A program made the translations under genes and the position numbers. From contig NZ_JAPWGM010000002.1 in the NCBI RefSeq assembly GCF_027213715.1, positions 496,001 to 560,000 on the forward strand: DNA of 64,000 nucleotides, written 5' to 3'. The stretch's first letter is position 1; every line of letters starts with the position of its first letter. The notes beneath the pieces were generated by a model. That model saw nothing but the letters and a program-made list of their open reading frames with translations. It was not told the DNA's origin and ran no database searches. Positions 63,548 through 64,000 of this stretch are shown one piece after another. Source of the DNA: Pedobacter punctiformis. Its GTDB lineage: Bacteria; Bacteroidota; Bacteroidia; Sphingobacteriales; Sphingobacteriaceae.

Positions 63548-64000
63548 ATGGAATTTGAAGAGAAACAGCATTTAAGATTATGGTGGCTTTACATTTTATT
63601 AGGTGTAGAAACCATCGTAGTTTTAAGTATTATCCTGTTTGATAAAGGCGGGATGAGCTTTCAGCAACTAAGGGAGATTTATTTTCTTCCATTTGCAGCT
63701 ATTCTTCTTCCATTTATACTCATATATGTAATCCAGAAAAATACGTTGACTTTAAATATTAATGCTGATGGAATTTCTTACAAATATTTTCCATTCAGGA
63801 TTTCAAAAAGACTTTTCGACTGGAAGAGCATAACCAAAGTATACATTAGAAAATATGATGCTTTAAGCGAGTACGGCGGCTGGGGCTACCGTACCCGCCT
63901 TTGGTTTAAATTTAAAGATAGGGCCTATCTATTAAATAATGAATCCAGAGGATTACAGATTGAATTTAGTAACGGTAAAAAGTTATTGTTCAGTTCAAAT
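63548..64000 (+). CDS. PH-like membrane protein, 5' part (truncated by window edge)
   Basis: The first 151 residues are in the window: two hydrophobic segments (LWWLYILLGVETIVVLSII and FAAILLPFILIYVI), then a strand-rich region (LTLNINADGISYKYFPF, KSITKVYIRKYDALSEYGGWGYR) like bacterial PH-type domains of the YdbT/DUF kind. It starts 4 nt after the SPFH gene, so the two are one operon and may form one complex. Function is unknown. Confidence 0.7.
   Translation, partial: MEFEEKQHLRLWWLYILLGVETIVVLSIILFDKGGMSFQQLREIYFLPFAAILLPFILIYVIQKNTLTLNINADGISYKYFPFRISKRLFDWKSITKVYIRKYDALSEYGGWGYRTRLWFKFKDRAYLLNNESRGLQIEFSNGKKLLFSSN

Overview
The window is chromosomal DNA from a Bacteroidota bacterium, most likely Sphingobacteriaceae and Pedobacter-like (inference from gene content). 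The main signs are three SusC-type receptors, two complete SusC/SusD pairs, CarboxypepD_reg-fronted TonB receptors, and promoters of the Bacteroidota type (TTG, about 19 nt, TAnnTTTG) instead of sigma70 -35/-10 boxes. No integrase, transposase, CRISPR array, rRNA or plasmid/phage gene was seen.

Layout. 1-1077 is the 5' part of a SusC-like receptor cut by the window edge, followed by two small ordinary genes. 2109-8634 is a metal-homeostasis locus: a TonB receptor divergent from a MerC-like membrane protein, a 56-residue lipoprotein, an ABC ATPase and permease, two tandem DUF3299-type periplasmic proteins and a Fur/Zur-family repressor. Inverted repeats TGCAA-N5-TTGCA sit in the divergent promoter region. 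The gene set resembles the zinc-responsive ABC/DUF3299 operons known from Pseudomonas (PA4063-4066) and Vibrio (zrg).

9458-19877 looks like a defence island beside a tRNA-Arg gene. It holds a 1410-aa PD-(D/E)XK-NACHT-helical-repeat protein (bacterial NLR/Avs-like). It also holds a two-gene operon of an unrecognised 588-aa protein abutting a 1017-aa Rad50/SMC-like ATPase with a zinc hook and an N-terminal extension. This pair is the best candidate in the window for an undescribed system.

21408-50389 is a single-direction polysaccharide utilisation locus of about 29 kb. From its promoter end it encodes SusC, SusD, SusC, SusD, then GH2, GH10, GH3, GH2, GH2, an alginate-lyase-fold lyase, a beta-helix protein, GH88, GH18, GH30, a short-chain dehydrogenase and mannonate dehydratase (UxuA). 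Three GH2 enzymes with an N-x-K-G motif, GH88, a PL5/PL38-like lyase and UxuA point to a glucuronic-acid-rich glycan. A divergent LacI-type regulator has a perfect 20-bp palindrome just before its start. A stem-loop with a GAAA tetraloop separates the SusCD genes from the enzymes.

51838-64000 is mostly ordinary chromosome: an MFS exporter divergent from a MarR regulator with matched operators at both promoters, an MBL-fold hydrolase, an outer-membrane beta-barrel receptor, a DUF4142 lipoprotein, an orphan LuxR-type response regulator, an NTF2-like protein, a VOC protein with a signal-like N-terminus, three tRNAs (two tandemly duplicated tRNA-Pro and a tRNA-Ser), a 7TM-HD phosphodiesterase and an SPFH protein with a following PH-like membrane protein cut by the right edge.
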